In this document: positions 40,948 through 48,397 of the stretch, one piece after another
How positions within the stretch are numbered: position 1 is the first letter of the stretch
Layout of the letters: each line of letters starts with the position of its first letter
Assembly (NCBI GenBank): GCA_900319405.1
Contig: ONOH01000013.1
Span: forward strand, 1 to 56,218
Length of the DNA: 56,218 nt
Direction of reading: 5' to 3'
From: an uncultured Bacteroidales bacterium
GTDB taxonomy: Bacteria; Bacteroidota; Bacteroidia; Bacteroidales; UBA932
The notes under the pieces: generated by a model
What the model saw: the letters and a program-made list of their open reading frames with translations, nothing else
What the model was told of the DNA's origin: nothing
Databases searched by the model: none
Position numbers and translations under genes: made by a program

Positions 40948-41651
40948 AAAGAATCGTAATTCTGACCGGTGCCGGCGTTTCGGCCGAAAGCGGCTTTGCC
41001 ACCTTCCGCGATACAGGCGGCCTGTGGGAGCAGTACAATGTGCAGGATGTAGCCTCCATCGAGGGCTGGTACCGTAACCGGAAACTGGTGCTGGACTTTT
41101 ACAACCAGCGCCGATCGCAGTTGAAAGATGCCCGGCCCAATGACGCGCATCTTGCCATAGCCCGCCTGGAGGGGCAGTACAAGGTGGACGTCATCACCCA
41201 GAATGTGGACAACCTGCATGAGAGAGCCGGCTCTACCCATGTGCTGCACCTTCACGGGGAACTGACCAAAATGCGCCCGGAAAACGGCGTTTATGACCGC
41301 ACGGAGTCCTTGGCGGAAGTCATCGACGTGGGCTTCGAGCCCGTACACCTGGGAGACCTGGCCCCCAATGGCAGCCAGCTCCGTCCACATATCGTTTTCT
41401 TCGGGGAAGCCGTGCCCAACATGGGCAAAGCCATAGACCTGGTGGAGCAGGCCGATATCCTCCTGATTGTGGGCTCCTCTCTTCAGGTGTATCCCGCTGC
41501 CGGCCTTTACCGTTATGCCCCCAACGATTGTCCCATTTATGTGATTGACCCCAAACCGGTTCCCATTTCCGATCCCCGTGTCACGCTCATCACCGATGTG
41601 GCTACCAAGGGGATGGTCCGCTTCCAGGAACTCTTGCAGGGTGGCAAGTAA
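40944..41651 (+). CDS. cobB: SIR2-family NAD-dependent protein deacylase lacking zinc cysteines
   Basis: The protein has 235 residues from the ATG at 40944, which overlaps the previous stop and begins directly with MKRIVILTGAGVSAESGF; an earlier in-frame ATG (40911) would lie well inside the ATPase. Sirtuin motifs: GAGVSAESGFATFRD, TQNVDNLHERAGS, catalytic His104 in HLHGEL, HIVFFGEAVP, and VGSSLQVYPAAGL. The four zinc cysteines are missing; HGELTKMRPENGVYDR has none. This zinc-less form is found in other Bacteroidetes. Expected reaction: NAD-dependent removal of acyl groups from lysines. It is the last gene of the operon, followed by the palindrome at 41671. Confidence 0.88.
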   Translation: MKRIVILTGAGVSAESGFATFRDTGGLWEQYNVQDVASIEGWYRNRKLVLDFYNQRRSQLKDARPNDAHLAIARLEGQYKVDVITQNVDNLHERAGSTHVLHLHGELTKMRPENGVYDRTESLAEVIDVGFEPVHLGDLAPNGSQLRPHIVFFGEAVPNMGKAIDLVEQADILLIVGSSLQVYPAAGLYRYAPNDCPIYVIDPKPVPISDPRVTLITDVATKGMVRFQELLQGGK

Positions 41652-41670
41652 GTAGTTGGAATACAGGTGA

Positions 41671-41715
41671 TTGCGTACAATCCTCGGCGCTTTTTGCGCC
41701 GAGGATTGTACGCAA
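41671..41715. terminator. 20-bp perfect palindrome between convergent sirtuin and serS genes
   Basis: TTGCGTACAATCCTCGGCGC (41671-41690) pairs perfectly with 41696-41715 around a TTTTT loop. It shares its core with 16627-16659; where the two differ, both arms change together so the stem is kept. Confidence 0.75.
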
Positions 41716-41752
41716 AGTGCTGATTATTAGCAACTTGTTTACCAGTAAAAGC

Positions 41753-43024
41753 TTAGTCTATCCGGTCAAAACCGGTGTAGGGTCTCAGGACTTCGGGAAT
41801 TTCGATGTAGCCTTCTTTCTGGTTGTCTTCCAGGAGGGCCGCCACCACGCGGGGGAGGGCCAGGGAACTGCCGTTGAGCGTGTGGGCCAGCTGGGTTTTT
41901 CCGTTCTCATCCTTGTAGCGGCACTTGAGGCGGTTGGCCTGGAAACTCTCGAAGTTGGATACCGAGGAAATTTCCAGCCATCGGCCCTGGGCTGCGCTCC
42001 AAAGCTCGAAATCGTAGGTAATGGCCGATGTGAAGCTCATATCCCCGCCGCACAGACGGAGAATGCGGTACTTGAGCCCCAGGTCATTGACGATGCTTTC
42101 CACGTGGGCGATCATTTCTTCCAGGGCGGCATAGCTGTTCTCCGGCTTTTCGATGCGCACGATTTCCACCTTGTCAAACTGGTGCAGGCGGTTGAGGCCA
42201 CGGACGTCCTTGCCATAGGAACCGGCCTCCCGGCGGAAGCAGGGCGTGTAGGCCGTCAGTTTCTGGGGGAACCGGTCTTCGGGGAGAATGACGTCCCGGA
42301 AGATATTGGTTACGGGGACTTCTGCCGTGGGAACCAGGTAGAAACCGTCCTCTCCGCAGAAATACATCTGGCCTTCCTTGTCCGGCAGCTGGCCGGTGCC
42401 GAAGCCGGAAGCGGCATTCACCAGCACGGGAGGCTCCACCTCCTTGTATCCGGCTTCCGTGTTGCGGTCCAGGAAGAAATTGATGAGGGCTCTCTGCAGG
42501 CGGGCCCCCTTGCCTTTATAGACAGGGAAACCGGCGCCGGTAATCTTCACGCCCAGGTCGAAGTCTATGATGTCGTACTTTTTGGCCAGATCCCAGTGGG
42601 GAAGCGCGTGTTCCGGAAGACCCACTTCCGGGCCGCCCGTCTTCACAACCACGTTGTCCTCCGCTCCCTTTCCTTCCGGAACCTGGGCGCAGGGGATGTT
42701 GGGAAGCTGGGCCAACAGTTCGTTGAGCTTGGTGTTGTTGTCCTCGGCCATATCCAGCAGTTCGCCGGAGCGGGCCTTGAGCTTGGCCACCTCTGCCTTG
42801 GCCTGCTCGGCCTCCTCTTTCTTGCCTTCCTTCATCAGCTGGCCGATGGCGGCCGCCGCTTTTTTCTGATCCGCCAGAAGGGCGTCGCTGCGGGTTTGAA
42901 GGGCTTTTCGATGGTCGTCCAGGACAATGATTTTGTTCACGATGTCCGTGGCATCGAAGTTTTTAACGGCAAGTCTCCGGATTACAAAATCCGGAGACTC
43001 GCGTAAAAGTTTCAGGGTTAACAT
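41753..43024 (-). CDS. serS: Seryl-tRNA synthetase
   Basis: The protein has 423 residues, full length. The N-terminal coiled-coil arm spans about residues 30-100 (KKAAAAIGQLMKEGKKEEAEQAKAEVAKLK region) and binds the tRNA. Class II motif 2 is in TPCFRREAGSYGKDVRGLNRLHQFDKVE and motif 3 near the C-terminus in ALPRVVAALLEDNQ. It charges tRNA-Ser with serine. It is 3 nt downstream of rpmA, so it shares the rplU promoter; this rplU-rpmA-serS order puts a synthetase under ribosomal protein control. Confidence 0.97.
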   Translation of the reverse strand: MLTLKLLRESPDFVIRRLAVKNFDATDIVNKIIVLDDHRKALQTRSDALLADQKKAAAAIGQLMKEGKKEEAEQAKAEVAKLKARSGELLDMAEDNNTKLNELLAQLPNIPCAQVPEGKGAEDNVVVKTGGPEVGLPEHALPHWDLAKKYDIIDFDLGVKITGAGFPVYKGKGARLQRALINFFLDRNTEAGYKEVEPPVLVNAASGFGTGQLPDKEGQMYFCGEDGFYLVPTAEVPVTNIFRDVILPEDRFPQKLTAYTPCFRREAGSYGKDVRGLNRLHQFDKVEIVRIEKPENSYAALEEMIAHVESIVNDLGLKYRILRLCGGDMSFTSAITYDFELWSAAQGRWLEISSVSNFESFQANRLKCRYKDENGKTQLAHTLNGSSLALPRVVAALLEDNQKEGYIEIPEVLRPYTGFDRID

Positions 43025-43027
43025 GTC

Positions 43028-43288
43028 TTAGTTCTCCAGGGGAAGTACGGAAACATAGGACTTGTTCTCGCGCTTGCGGGTAAATTTGACGGTGCCGTCA
43101 ATCAGGGCGTACAGGGTGTGGTCCTTGCCCATACCCACGTTCAGACCCGGGTTGTGGGCGGTGCCGCGCTGACGCACGATGATGTTGCCGGCCTTTACGA
43201 CCTCTTCGCCGAACTTCTTGATGCCCAGACGTTTGGAATGCGACTCACGACCGTTCTTGGAACTGGATTGACCTTTCTTGTGTGCCAT
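43028..43288 (-). CDS. rpmA: 50S ribosomal protein bL27
   Basis: The protein has 86 residues: [22 protein letters not shown] followed by [28 protein letters not shown], standard for bL27. The N-terminus starts directly with MAHKKG, so no leader peptide needs removal. AAAGGAG lies about 11 nt upstream, a rare SD for this genome. The gap from rplU is 21 nt. Confidence 0.97.
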   Translation of the reverse strand: MAHKKGQSSSKNGRESHSKRLGIKKFGEEVVKAGNIIVRQRGTAHNPGLNVGMGKDHTLYALIDGTVKFTRKRENKSYVSVLPLEN

Positions 43289-43309
43289 AATCTGTTTCTC
43301 CTTTAAAAG

Positions 43310-43621
43310 TTAAGCGATAGCGTCGATGTGGATCTTGGTGAGCTTCTGGCGATGGCCGTTGAGCGTCTGGAAACCCTTGCGACGGATTTTCTTGAATACG
43401 AGCACTTTCTTTGCTTTGGCGTCATCGTCCACGACGGTGGCCTTCACAACGGCTCCTTCTACATAGGGAGTACCGACCTTCACAGCACCCTCGTTGTCCA
43501 GGAGGAGCACTTTGTCGAACTCTACAGATTCTCCGTTTTTCGCAGCGAGGCGATTTACGAAGATGTCCATGCCAGCTTCTACCTTAAACTGCTGACTTGC
43601 AATGTCTACAATAGCGTACAT
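43310..43621 (-). CDS. rplU: 50S ribosomal protein bL21
   Basis: The protein has 103 residues starting MYAIVDIASQQFKVEAG, the normal bL21 start at 43621; an upstream in-frame ATG at 43684 lies in the structured leader and is not used. The C-terminal RRKGFQTLNGHRQKLTKIHIDAI is the 23S-binding part. It is the first gene of rplU-rpmA-serS and has a structured leader and a consensus promoter. Confidence 0.96.
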   Translation of the reverse strand: MYAIVDIASQQFKVEAGMDIFVNRLAAKNGESVEFDKVLLLDNEGAVKVGTPYVEGAVVKATVVDDDAKAKKVLVFKKIRRKGFQTLNGHRQKLTKIHIDAIA

Positions 43622-43709
43622 TGTACAAAACTTGTTAAAAAGTTTGGGCCGTAAGCGCCTGCCTTCCGCGGCAGGTCTTGCCATAGCTCAGCGGCCATCT
43701 CAAAAAATG
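43622..43709 (-). ncRNA. Structured 5' leader of rplU (ribosomal protein leader candidate)
   Basis: The 88-nt leader can fold: GGCCG/CGGCC (43647-43651 with 43692-43696) closes a domain with a perfect CCTGCC/GGCAGG hairpin (43658-43663 with 43670-43675). Compact leaders before rplU often bind bL21 to control their own operon. The fold was found by eye only. Confidence 0.5.
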
Positions 43710-43714
43710 GACTG

Positions 43715-43745
43715 CAAAGATACAAATAATTCTCAGAAACACAAA
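43715..43745 (-). promoter_or_regulatory. rplU operon promoter
   Basis: On the minus strand: TTTG (43745-43742), 19 nt, TATCTTTG (43722-43715), a full consensus match. The -33 box begins only 18 nt after the end of the upstream regulator gene. Confidence 0.85.
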
Positions 43746-43763
43746 TTTTTCCGTAGGGAAAAG

Positions 43764-46361
43764 CTAGCGCCCTTCGCCCGGGTGGCGGCCGAAGAGTTCC
43801 TTATAGCACTTGGAGAAGTAGGAGGGCGTTCCGAAGCCCACTTCATAGGCGATTTCCGATACGGTTTTGTCGGTGGTCTTCAGGAGCGTGTCGGCGGCTT
43901 TCAGACGGGTGATGCGAATCAGCTCCACGGGGGTGTATCCGGTCAGGGCCTTGGCCTTCCGATACAGTTGGACGCGGCTGAGGCCCAATTCAGCCCCAAT
44001 CTGCTCCACGCTCAGGTTTTCGTCTCCCAGATGCTCCTGCACCTTCCCCCTCAAGCGGGACAGGAAGTCATTTTCCCTGGGCTGGCTGGCGCTCTCTCCG
44101 GTTTCCAGATAGTGCTCCTTCAGGCGGATGCGGCTTTTGAGAAGATTGCCGATACGCGACAGCAGCACTTTCTCGCTGAAAGGTTTGGAGATGTATGCGT
44201 CGGCTCCGGAATCGTAGCCCTCGGCGCGCTGCTCTTCCATCGACTTGGCAGTAAGGAGGATAACGGGGATGTGGCTGGTGGCCAGCCGCCCTTTGAGTTC
44301 ACGGCAGAAATGGAGTCCGTCCATCACGGGCATCATCACGTCGCAGACCACCAGGTCCGGCAGTTTCCGGACGGCTTTCTCCAGGGCTTCCTTGCCGTCA
44401 CAGGCCAGCAGGATGCGATAATCCCCCTCCAGGAGGGTGCCGATGAATCTCCGAAGGTCGGCATTGTCGTCCACGATCAGGACGGTGGGGCGGTCTCCGC
44501 TTTGGGTAACGCGGTCGGCGGCTTCTTCCAGGCGGCTGCCGGAGGGCGTGAGCACATCCTGGTACTCTTCCGTATAGGCCGATGCATCCTTTCCTTCGCT
44601 CACGCTCGCACCTTTTTGTACCAGCGGCAGGCGAAGGGTAAAGGTGGAACCCTCGCCCGGGGAACTGTTCACGCTGACGCTGCCCTTGTGCAGTTCGGCG
44701 ACGGCTTTTACCAGCGCCAGGCCGATGCCCGTTCCGTTGCTGGATTCGGACGCTTTGTAGAATTCCTCGAAGATGAAAGGAAGCTTTTCCTTCGGAATGC
44801 CGTCTCCGTCGTCGGTAATGGACAGGATGGCCGAAGAACCTTCCCGCTGCACGGAAACCGTGATGTGCCCGTCCGGGAGGGTGTGCTTGATGGAATTGCC
44901 CAGCAGGTTGAACAGCGTCCGTTCCACCAGGCGCATGTCGGCTTCCACAGTGAGGCTGTCAAGCCCCTCGTAGGAGAGGGTGCGGGAGGTGCTGCTGAAT
45001 CCGCGCATCCATTCCTGCACGGCGGCGGGAAGGTCAAAGCGGGATACGCTCAGCGGCATTCCTCCGCTTTCGATTTTCCGGAAATCCAGGATGTTGTTCA
45101 CCAGTTGCTGCAGGACCACCACATTGCGGGCGGCCAGGGACAGCGTCTGCTTCTGCTGCGGCGACAGGGGGCCTTCCAGCACGTGTTCCAGCGGACCCAC
45201 GACCAGGGATAGGGGAGTACGGAGGTCGTGGCTGACCTGGGTGAAGAAAGTCAGCCTGGCGGCCGTGGTCTCTTCCAGTTTCCGCTGGAGTTCCCGCGTT
45301 TTCATATAGCTCCAGTAGGTCTGGGCAGCAATCATCACCAGCAGGAGCGCGAAGCCGATTACCAGCCACATCACCAGCCGCTGGTTGTTGTATTGAAGGA
45401 GGAAGCGGTCCAGTTTTCCGTTCATATCCTCCACCATGCTGCGCTGGGTGGAGACTTCGGCTTCCTGCATTTTGAGGATGCCGGCGTTGTGGTTGTCCAC
45501 CAGGGCGCTCTCCAGGATGGTTTCCCGCCGGAAAGGCTTTCCGGCAAGAATCTTCATCGCCAGTTCCATCACCAGGTCTCCCCGGGTGGGGTAGAGGTAC
45601 GATGCGGTAAGCCTTCCGTCAATCACATCCTGCAGACCGCCGTCCGGCAGGGCGTCCACCCCGAAGAAGAGAACGTCCGGGGGGGATCCCATCGCTTTCC
45701 GCGCGCCGATGGCCATCCGGTCGTTCTGGCCGAACACGGCATCCGGACGGATGCCCTGTTCCAGCAGGGAGGTCATCGCGGCATAGCCGCCTTCCTCCAG
45801 CCATCCCCCGTAGGGGGCCGCGAGAAGACGCAGACCCGGATTCTCCTGCAGGGCCTGGACAAATCCCAGGTGGCGGTCATCGGCCGGAGAAGAACCCTCC
45901 AGACCCTGGATTTCCACAACCGTCCCTTCCCCGTCCAGTGCATCGGCCAGGAGGCTGCCCATGATGCGGCCGATTTCCACGTTGTCGGCCCCGATGAAGG
46001 CGGTGTATTTGTCCGAATTGATTTTCCGGTCGAAAAGGATGACCGGAATGCCGGCGTCGAAGGCTTCTTCCACGGCAGGGGTGATGGTGTGCGACTGGTT
46101 GGGAGAGACCACCAGGAGATCCACGCCGTCGGCGACGAAGCGGCGGATCTGCTCCATCTGCCGGTGGCTGTCATCATCGGCCGATGAAAAACGGATGTCC
46201 ATCCCGCCCGTGCGGGCCGCCACGGAGAGTTCGTCGTTGAGCTTGGTGCGCCAGATATCGTCGCTGCACTGCGAAACGCCAATAACCAGCGACTTCTTCC
46301 TTCCGCCGCAGGCGGAAAGAAGAAGTACGGCTGATATGATCAGAAAAAGCCTTTTAACCAT
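43764..46361 (-). CDS. Hybrid two-component sensor/regulator with periplasmic sugar-binding domain (BT1754-like)
   Basis: The protein has 865 residues. N-terminal signal with lipobox-like LLLSAC; a type I periplasmic sugar-binding domain follows (SLVIGVSQCSDDIWR, VDLLVVSPNQSHTI, PVILFDRKI, DAVFGQNDRMAIGA; residues about 24-300). One membrane helix lies near 330-350. The histidine kinase has His378 in FTQVSHDLRTPLS, an N-box and G-boxes (DDGDGIPKEKLPF, GTGIGLALVK). The receiver has Asp674 in LVVCDVMMPVMDG. An AraC-type DNA-binding domain ends the chain. This domain order is that of BT1754, which senses fructose and drives the levan locus in B. thetaiotaomicron. The neighbours here are fructan genes, supporting the same ligand. 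It is the last gene of the locus, not divergent. Confidence 0.92.
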   Translation of the reverse strand: MVKRLFLIISAVLLLSACGGRKKSLVIGVSQCSDDIWRTKLNDELSVAARTGGMDIRFSSADDDSHRQMEQIRRFVADGVDLLVVSPNQSHTITPAVEEAFDAGIPVILFDRKINSDKYTAFIGADNVEIGRIMGSLLADALDGEGTVVEIQGLEGSSPADDRHLGFVQALQENPGLRLLAAPYGGWLEEGGYAAMTSLLEQGIRPDAVFGQNDRMAIGARKAMGSPPDVLFFGVDALPDGGLQDVIDGRLTASYLYPTRGDLVMELAMKILAGKPFRRETILESALVDNHNAGILKMQEAEVSTQRSMVEDMNGKLDRFLLQYNNQRLVMWLVIGFALLLVMIAAQTYWSYMKTRELQRKLEETTAARLTFFTQVSHDLRTPLSLVVGPLEHVLEGPLSPQQKQTLSLAARNVVVLQQLVNNILDFRKIESGGMPLSVSRFDLPAAVQEWMRGFSSTSRTLSYEGLDSLTVEADMRLVERTLFNLLGNSIKHTLPDGHITVSVQREGSSAILSITDDGDGIPKEKLPFIFEEFYKASESSNGTGIGLALVKAVAELHKGSVSVNSSPGEGSTFTLRLPLVQKGASVSEGKDASAYTEEYQDVLTPSGSRLEEAADRVTQSGDRPTVLIVDDNADLRRFIGTLLEGDYRILLACDGKEALEKAVRKLPDLVVCDVMMPVMDGLHFCRELKGRLATSHIPVILLTAKSMEEQRAEGYDSGADAYISKPFSEKVLLSRIGNLLKSRIRLKEHYLETGESASQPRENDFLSRLRGKVQEHLGDENLSVEQIGAELGLSRVQLYRKAKALTGYTPVELIRITRLKAADTLLKTTDKTVSEIAYEVGFGTPSYFSKCYKELFGRHPGEGR

Positions 46362-46366
46362 TCATT

Positions 46367-47239
46367 TTACTTTAAAGAGTCCGGAATCACCGGCATGGCC
46401 CCGCTCCGGGTGCACACGAAAGCCGATACCTTGACGGCCGTCTCGTGTGCCTCGGGGACCGTTTTACCGTTGAGGAGAGAGCCCACGAAGGCTCCGGTAA
46501 AAGAGTCTCCGGCACCCACCGTGTCGGCCACGGTCACTTTGGGCGTGTCCAGGAAGGAAATACCGCCTTCGTAGAAGACATAGCTGCCGTTGACCCCGCA
46601 GGTGAGGATGAGCATCCGGAGGTCGTAATCCTTCATCAGATGCTTGCACTTTTCTTCCAGCGCCAGGCCCGGAAGTTCCAGCATCCGGGCCATCACCACC
46701 AGTTCCTCATCGTTAATCTTGAGGATGTTGCAGCGGTGGAAAGAAGCCTCCAGCACTTCTTTTGTGTAGAAGTCCTGCCGCAGGTTGATGTCGAACACCT
46801 TCAGGCAGTCCTGAGGAACGGCATCCAGGAACAGGCCGATGCTTTCACGGGAGACGGCGTTGCGCTGGGCCAGGGAGCCGAAACAGACAGCCTTGCAGCG
46901 GGCGGCCAGGGTGGCCAGCTCCGCGGTGTAGGGGATGTTGTCCCAGGCCACGTCGGTCTTGATTTCATACTGGGGAACGCCCTGGGCGTCCAGGGTCACC
47001 TGCACGGTGCCGGTGGGGTAGGGAACGCGGTCCAGGTGATAGGGCAGACGATGCTCTTCCAGGGCCTCCACAATCTCTTCTCCCAGCGGGTCCTGGCCGA
47101 TGGCGCTCACCGCCACGGCCTCATGGCCGAACTGGGAGGCGTGGTAGGCGAAGTTGGCGGGAGCGCCGCCCAGTTTCTTTCCCTCGGGAAGCATATCCCA
47201 AAGCGCCTCCCCTATGCCGATGACGAATTGTTTATCCAT
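46367..47239 (-). CDS. PfkB-family fructokinase
   Basis: The protein has 290 residues. The PfkB signature DTVGAGDSFTGAF contains catalytic Asp245. The N-terminal KKLGGAPANFAYHASQFG is the substrate lid segment of fructokinases. It phosphorylates fructose entering by the adjacent permease to fructose-6-phosphate for glycolysis. The gene is 6 nt after the permease and 5 nt before the sensor gene, in one operon. Confidence 0.92.
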   Translation of the reverse strand: MDKQFVIGIGEALWDMLPEGKKLGGAPANFAYHASQFGHEAVAVSAIGQDPLGEEIVEALEEHRLPYHLDRVPYPTGTVQVTLDAQGVPQYEIKTDVAWDNIPYTAELATLAARCKAVCFGSLAQRNAVSRESIGLFLDAVPQDCLKVFDINLRQDFYTKEVLEASFHRCNILKINDEELVVMARMLELPGLALEEKCKHLMKDYDLRMLILTCGVNGSYVFYEGGISFLDTPKVTVADTVGAGDSFTGAFVGSLLNGKTVPEAHETAVKVSAFVCTRSGAMPVIPDSLK

Positions 47240-47245
47240 TTGTCC

Positions 47246-48397
47246 TTACTTCTTGATGGTGGTGAAATAGTAGAAAAGGTAGGCAACACCGATGGCCATC
47301 ACGGCCACGGCACCGGCCTGGCCTGCCGCGTCGGAGGCAAAGCCCATCAGGAGCGGGAATACGGTGCCGCCGAACAGGCCCATGATCATCAGTCCGCTCA
47401 CCTCGTTCTGTTTCTCAGGAACGGCCAGCAGGGCCTGTGAGAACACGATGGAGAAGATGTTGGAGTTGCCGAATCCCACCAGGGCGATGGCGATGTAAAG
47501 GATGGCCTTGGATCCGCCCACGAACATTCCGCACATCGAAAGAGCCATCATCACCACGCTCACCAGGAAGAACTTCCGGTGGCTGAACCTGGAGAGGATG
47601 AACGAACCGCTGAGGCAGCCGATGGTACGGAAGATAAAATACAGGCTGGTGGCGAAGCCGGCCTCGGTGAGGCTCATTCCCACCCGTTCCATCAGGAGTT
47701 TGGGAGCGGTGGTGTTGGTGCCCACGTCAATGCCTACGTGGCACATGATTCCGAGGAAACTGAGCAGCACGATGGGTTTTCCCAGCAGCTTGAAACATTC
47801 CACGAAGCCGGAAGCCTTGTCGGCCACCTGCTCCCGCTCGATGGGAGAGATGCCCAGCAGCAGGGCCGCCAGAATGCCGATGGCGCCGTAAACGGGGAAA
47901 AGCACCCGCCAGCCCAGGCCGAAGGACGGCATAGCGGCGGTGGCGCCCCACATCGCGATGTAAGGGGCCATGAAGGAGGCGATGGCCTTCACGAACTGGC
48001 CGAAGGTCATGGTGCTGGCCAGCTTGTCACCCTTGATGATGTTGGTGATGAGCGGGTTCAGCGAAGTCTGCATCAGGGCGTTGCCGATTCCCAACAGCGA
48101 GAAGGCGGCCAGCATGAGGCCGTAGCTCTGCCCGAAGATGGGGAGGATCAGGGAAACCACCGTCACCACCAGCGAAAGCAGCACGGTGTTCTTGCGGCCG
48201 ATGCGGTTCATCAGGATGCCCGTGGGAACGGAAAAGATGAGGAACCAGAAAAACACCAGCGAGGGGAAGATGTTGGCGGCCGAGTCGGAGAGGTCCAGGT
48301 CGGCCTGCACATAGTTGGAGGCGATGCCCACGAGGTCCACGAACCCCATGGCAAAGAAGCAGAGCATCACCGGTATGAGCTGTATCTTTTTGTTCAT
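47246..48397 (-). CDS. MFS sugar permease (fructose importer, BT1758-like)
   Basis: The protein has 383 residues with about twelve hydrophobic helices (IQLIPVMLCFFAMGFVDLVG at the start, AVAVMAIGVAYLFYYFTTI at the end). The conserved loop MNRIGRKNTVLL between helices 2 and 3 is the MFS signature. The best fit is the FucP-like sugar:proton group. It would carry free fructose across the inner membrane, after periplasmic GH32 digestion. Its ATG overlaps the preceding stop by one base (TAATG). Confidence 0.87.
   Translation of the reverse strand: MNKKIQLIPVMLCFFAMGFVDLVGIASNYVQADLDLSDSAANIFPSLVFFWFLIFSVPTGILMNRIGRKNTVLLSLVVTVVSLILPIFGQSYGLMLAAFSLLGIGNALMQTSLNPLITNIIKGDKLASTMTFGQFVKAIASFMAPYIAMWGATAAMPSFGLGWRVLFPVYGAIGILAALLLGISPIEREQVADKASGFVECFKLLGKPIVLLSFLGIMCHVGIDVGTNTTAPKLLMERVGMSLTEAGFATSLYFIFRTIGCLSGSFILSRFSHRKFFLVSVVMMALSMCGMFVGGSKAILYIAIALVGFGNSNIFSIVFSQALLAVPEKQNEVSGLMIMGLFGGTVFPLLMGFASDAAGQAGAVAVMAIGVAYLFYYFTTIKK

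Noticed and set aside
40944-41651. Sirtuin plus ATPase as an anti-phage defence system
   Set aside because: The sirtuin is of the stand-alone deacylase type with a normal full-length core, and the ATPase lacks effector domains. No defence neighbours or mobility signs are present on this side.
43746-43760. TTTTCC/GGAAAA hairpin after the sensor gene as a terminator
   Set aside because: The stem is six pairs of mostly A/T with a tiny loop and overlaps the region of the rplU -33 box; not convincing.
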